Positions 62,702 through 64,000 of a DNA stretch of 64,000 nt are shown in pieces. The DNA lies in NCBI GenBank assembly GCA_003254885.1, contig QANT01002974.1, forward strand, positions 1 through 64,000. The letters are read 5' to 3'. The DNA comes from Purshia tridentata. Its lineage: Eukaryota; Streptophyta; Magnoliopsida; Rosales; Rosaceae. A program made the translations under genes and the position numbers. The notes beneath the pieces are model-generated. The model saw only the letters and a program-made list of their open reading frames with translations, was not told the DNA's origin and searched no databases. Each line of letters opens with the position of its first letter. Position 1 is the stretch's first letter.

Positions 62702-63537
62702 ATGGAGAACAAAGTTTTCACTCACTATAACCACACTGACCCCTGCGCATTTGCACGTTGGAATACCAAGTATGTACCTCCATCTCTCTTTTCCCTTCGC
62801 TTTTTCTTCAAATTCTCTTACTTTTAATCATTTGTTCAACATGGGTTTTGGCAGGGAAAGCTACCAGTTCATGTCCGCCAGGCCATGGCAACAAGTAGTC
62901 GATTTCTATTCCGATGTGGTGAATGGTCGTACGGCCTTGTCTGCGTTGTTGGGTAATGTTAGTTTGAGTAGGAGTAGCATTTCCAATAGGCTGGAGAGTG
63001 TGGCAGCTGCTCAAGATAATAGGGGTGGGAGGTGGGCACGACTGACATTCAAGATTGTTGTTTCATATCATGGGGGTTCCTTTGACGGGTGGCAAAGGCA
63101 GCCAGGCCTGAACACTGTTCAAAGGTGGTAGCTTTGCTAGTTTGTTATGTTGTTTTATGGATTTTTAAATTGCCCAAGTTGAGTTTTAATGTGGGTTTGT
63201 CCTCCATTGGACCATTTAAGATGTTTGCTCTTAGTTGTGGCACTTGACACTTGTTCAAGCTGGTAGCTTTTCTAATTTGTGATGTTGTTATTGTGGATTT
63301 GAAAATTGCCAAGTTGAGTTTTAATGTGGGTTTGTCCTCCATTGGACCATTGAAGATGTTTGTTTGCTCTTCTTGTGTTGGCACTTGACAGTGTGGTGGA
63401 AAGGTCTCTTGGGAAATTTGTTGATGAGAGGAAAGCCCAGATGCTGAAAGACAAAGGTTTACCATTAGAAGGCTCTGCTCTTGTTGCTGGACGCACTGAC
63501 AAAGGAGTTACAGCCCTTCAGCAAGTTTGCTCTTTTT
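62702..63537 (+). CDS. TruA-family tRNA pseudouridine synthase (5' part)
   Basis: Three exons are secure: 62702-62769, 62855-63124 and 63392-63537, with phases 2, 2 and 1. The gene continues past the window, and I could not fix the next exon in 63538-64000. The protein begins MENKVFTHYNHTDPCAFARW. The TruA fold starts at RLTFKIVVSYHGGSFDGWQR followed by QPGLNTVQ. The catalytic loop is ALVAGRTDKGVTALQQVCSF, in which the Asp of GRTDKGV is the expected nucleophile. Such enzymes convert uridines of the tRNA anticodon arm to pseudouridine. GRTDKGV plus VCSF is closer to eukaryotic PUS3/Deg1-type proteins than to bacterial TruA, by judgement. Organelle targeting cannot be decided. Confidence 0.85.
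63128..63391 (+). repeat. Tandem duplication inside the pseudouridine synthase intron 2
   Basis: Copies at about 63128-63249 and 63258-63391 share ccaagttgagttttaatgtg and ggtttgtcctccattggacc, and each ends in ggcacttgaca. The second copy's ending supplies the splice acceptor. Confidence 0.85.
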
Positions 63538-64000
63538 GTATGTTCTCATTCATTCCAACATATTATTGTTTACTTTATATATGTCTACTTAGCCACTATA
63601 GCTGTTGTTTAAAAGTTTTTAACTTATCAAACAGAAAAAGAAAATAGAGTAAATTAGTAGCTCCCTTGCTTAAATGGAGTTGGTATTATCAGGCAAAATA
63701 AAAAAATGGAGTTAGTCTTTGCTTGATACTGGGATTGTATAAGGTTAACAAGTGCCCTGCCCTTTATGCTTTTGCTGGAATATTTTCTTTTATCTTCTAA
63801 GTAGGAGCGCTCCAATGTTTGCACATATGTGTTTTACATTCTTTTGTGATGATATGTCTCCGTGTTTTTTACTCCATTTTCTTTGAAGCCATCGCTATTT
63901 ATTTATTCTGCTAGTTGTTTGATATTGGCTTTTAATAGACAACTGTATTTTTCGCTTTTGCCTAATACAGTGTAGTCTTCTCCAAGGTTCAAGTGATCAT

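Overview
The window is AT-rich nuclear DNA from a flowering plant, almost certainly a eudicot. The evidence is spliced genes with GT-AG introns, two tandem type II MADS-box genes of the AP1 and SEP groups, an oxidosqualene cyclase with plant sterol-cyclase residues, a proteasome RPN13 gene, and a decayed insertion of chloroplast DNA. The species cannot be named from the sequence. All exon limits below were read by eye from splice sites and reading frames.

Layout. 1-3.3 kb: three copies of a small one-helix protein gene of unknown function, in a locally duplicated region that also holds a dead piece of the NOP14 3' end. 4.06-10.05 kb (-): NOP14, an SSU-processome factor. 11.2-12.2 kb (-): a universal-stress-protein-like gene. 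14.15-15.82 kb (+): a small RING-H2 E3 ligase. 16.8-20.06 kb (-): an APETALA1-type MADS gene. 21.7-24.96 kb (-): a SEPALLATA MADS gene, most like SEP4/AGL3, directly upstream of AP1 in the same orientation. 25-34 kb: gene-poor, repeat-rich. 34.1-41.4 kb (+): an oxidosqualene cyclase with 15 open exons, lanosterol-synthase signature residues and no visible N-terminal exons. 41.97-53.19 kb (-): UTP21/WDR36, another SSU-processome protein. 54.2-60.6 kb (-): RPN13, the proteasomal ubiquitin receptor. 61.2-62.2 kb: a chimeric chloroplast-derived insertion. 62.7 kb to the end (+): the 5' part of a TruA-family tRNA pseudouridine synthase gene.

Togetherness. AP1 and SEP-type proteins form MADS complexes in flower meristem and sepal identity, and their head-to-tail linkage is an ancient tandem. 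NOP14 and UTP21 serve the same nucleolar particle, and both carry telo-box and site-II motifs upstream, which suggests shared growth-linked transcription. The other genes look like ordinary neighbours with no operon-like logic.

Most notable points: the lanosterol-synthase-like cyclase that lacks its N-terminus, an AP1 whose C-terminal farnesylation cysteine is serine, a six-unit 55-bp array upstream of AP1, the tandem small-protein family with a 45-bp internal repeat, and the mosaic plastid insertion. I found no clear candidate for a wholly new biological system.
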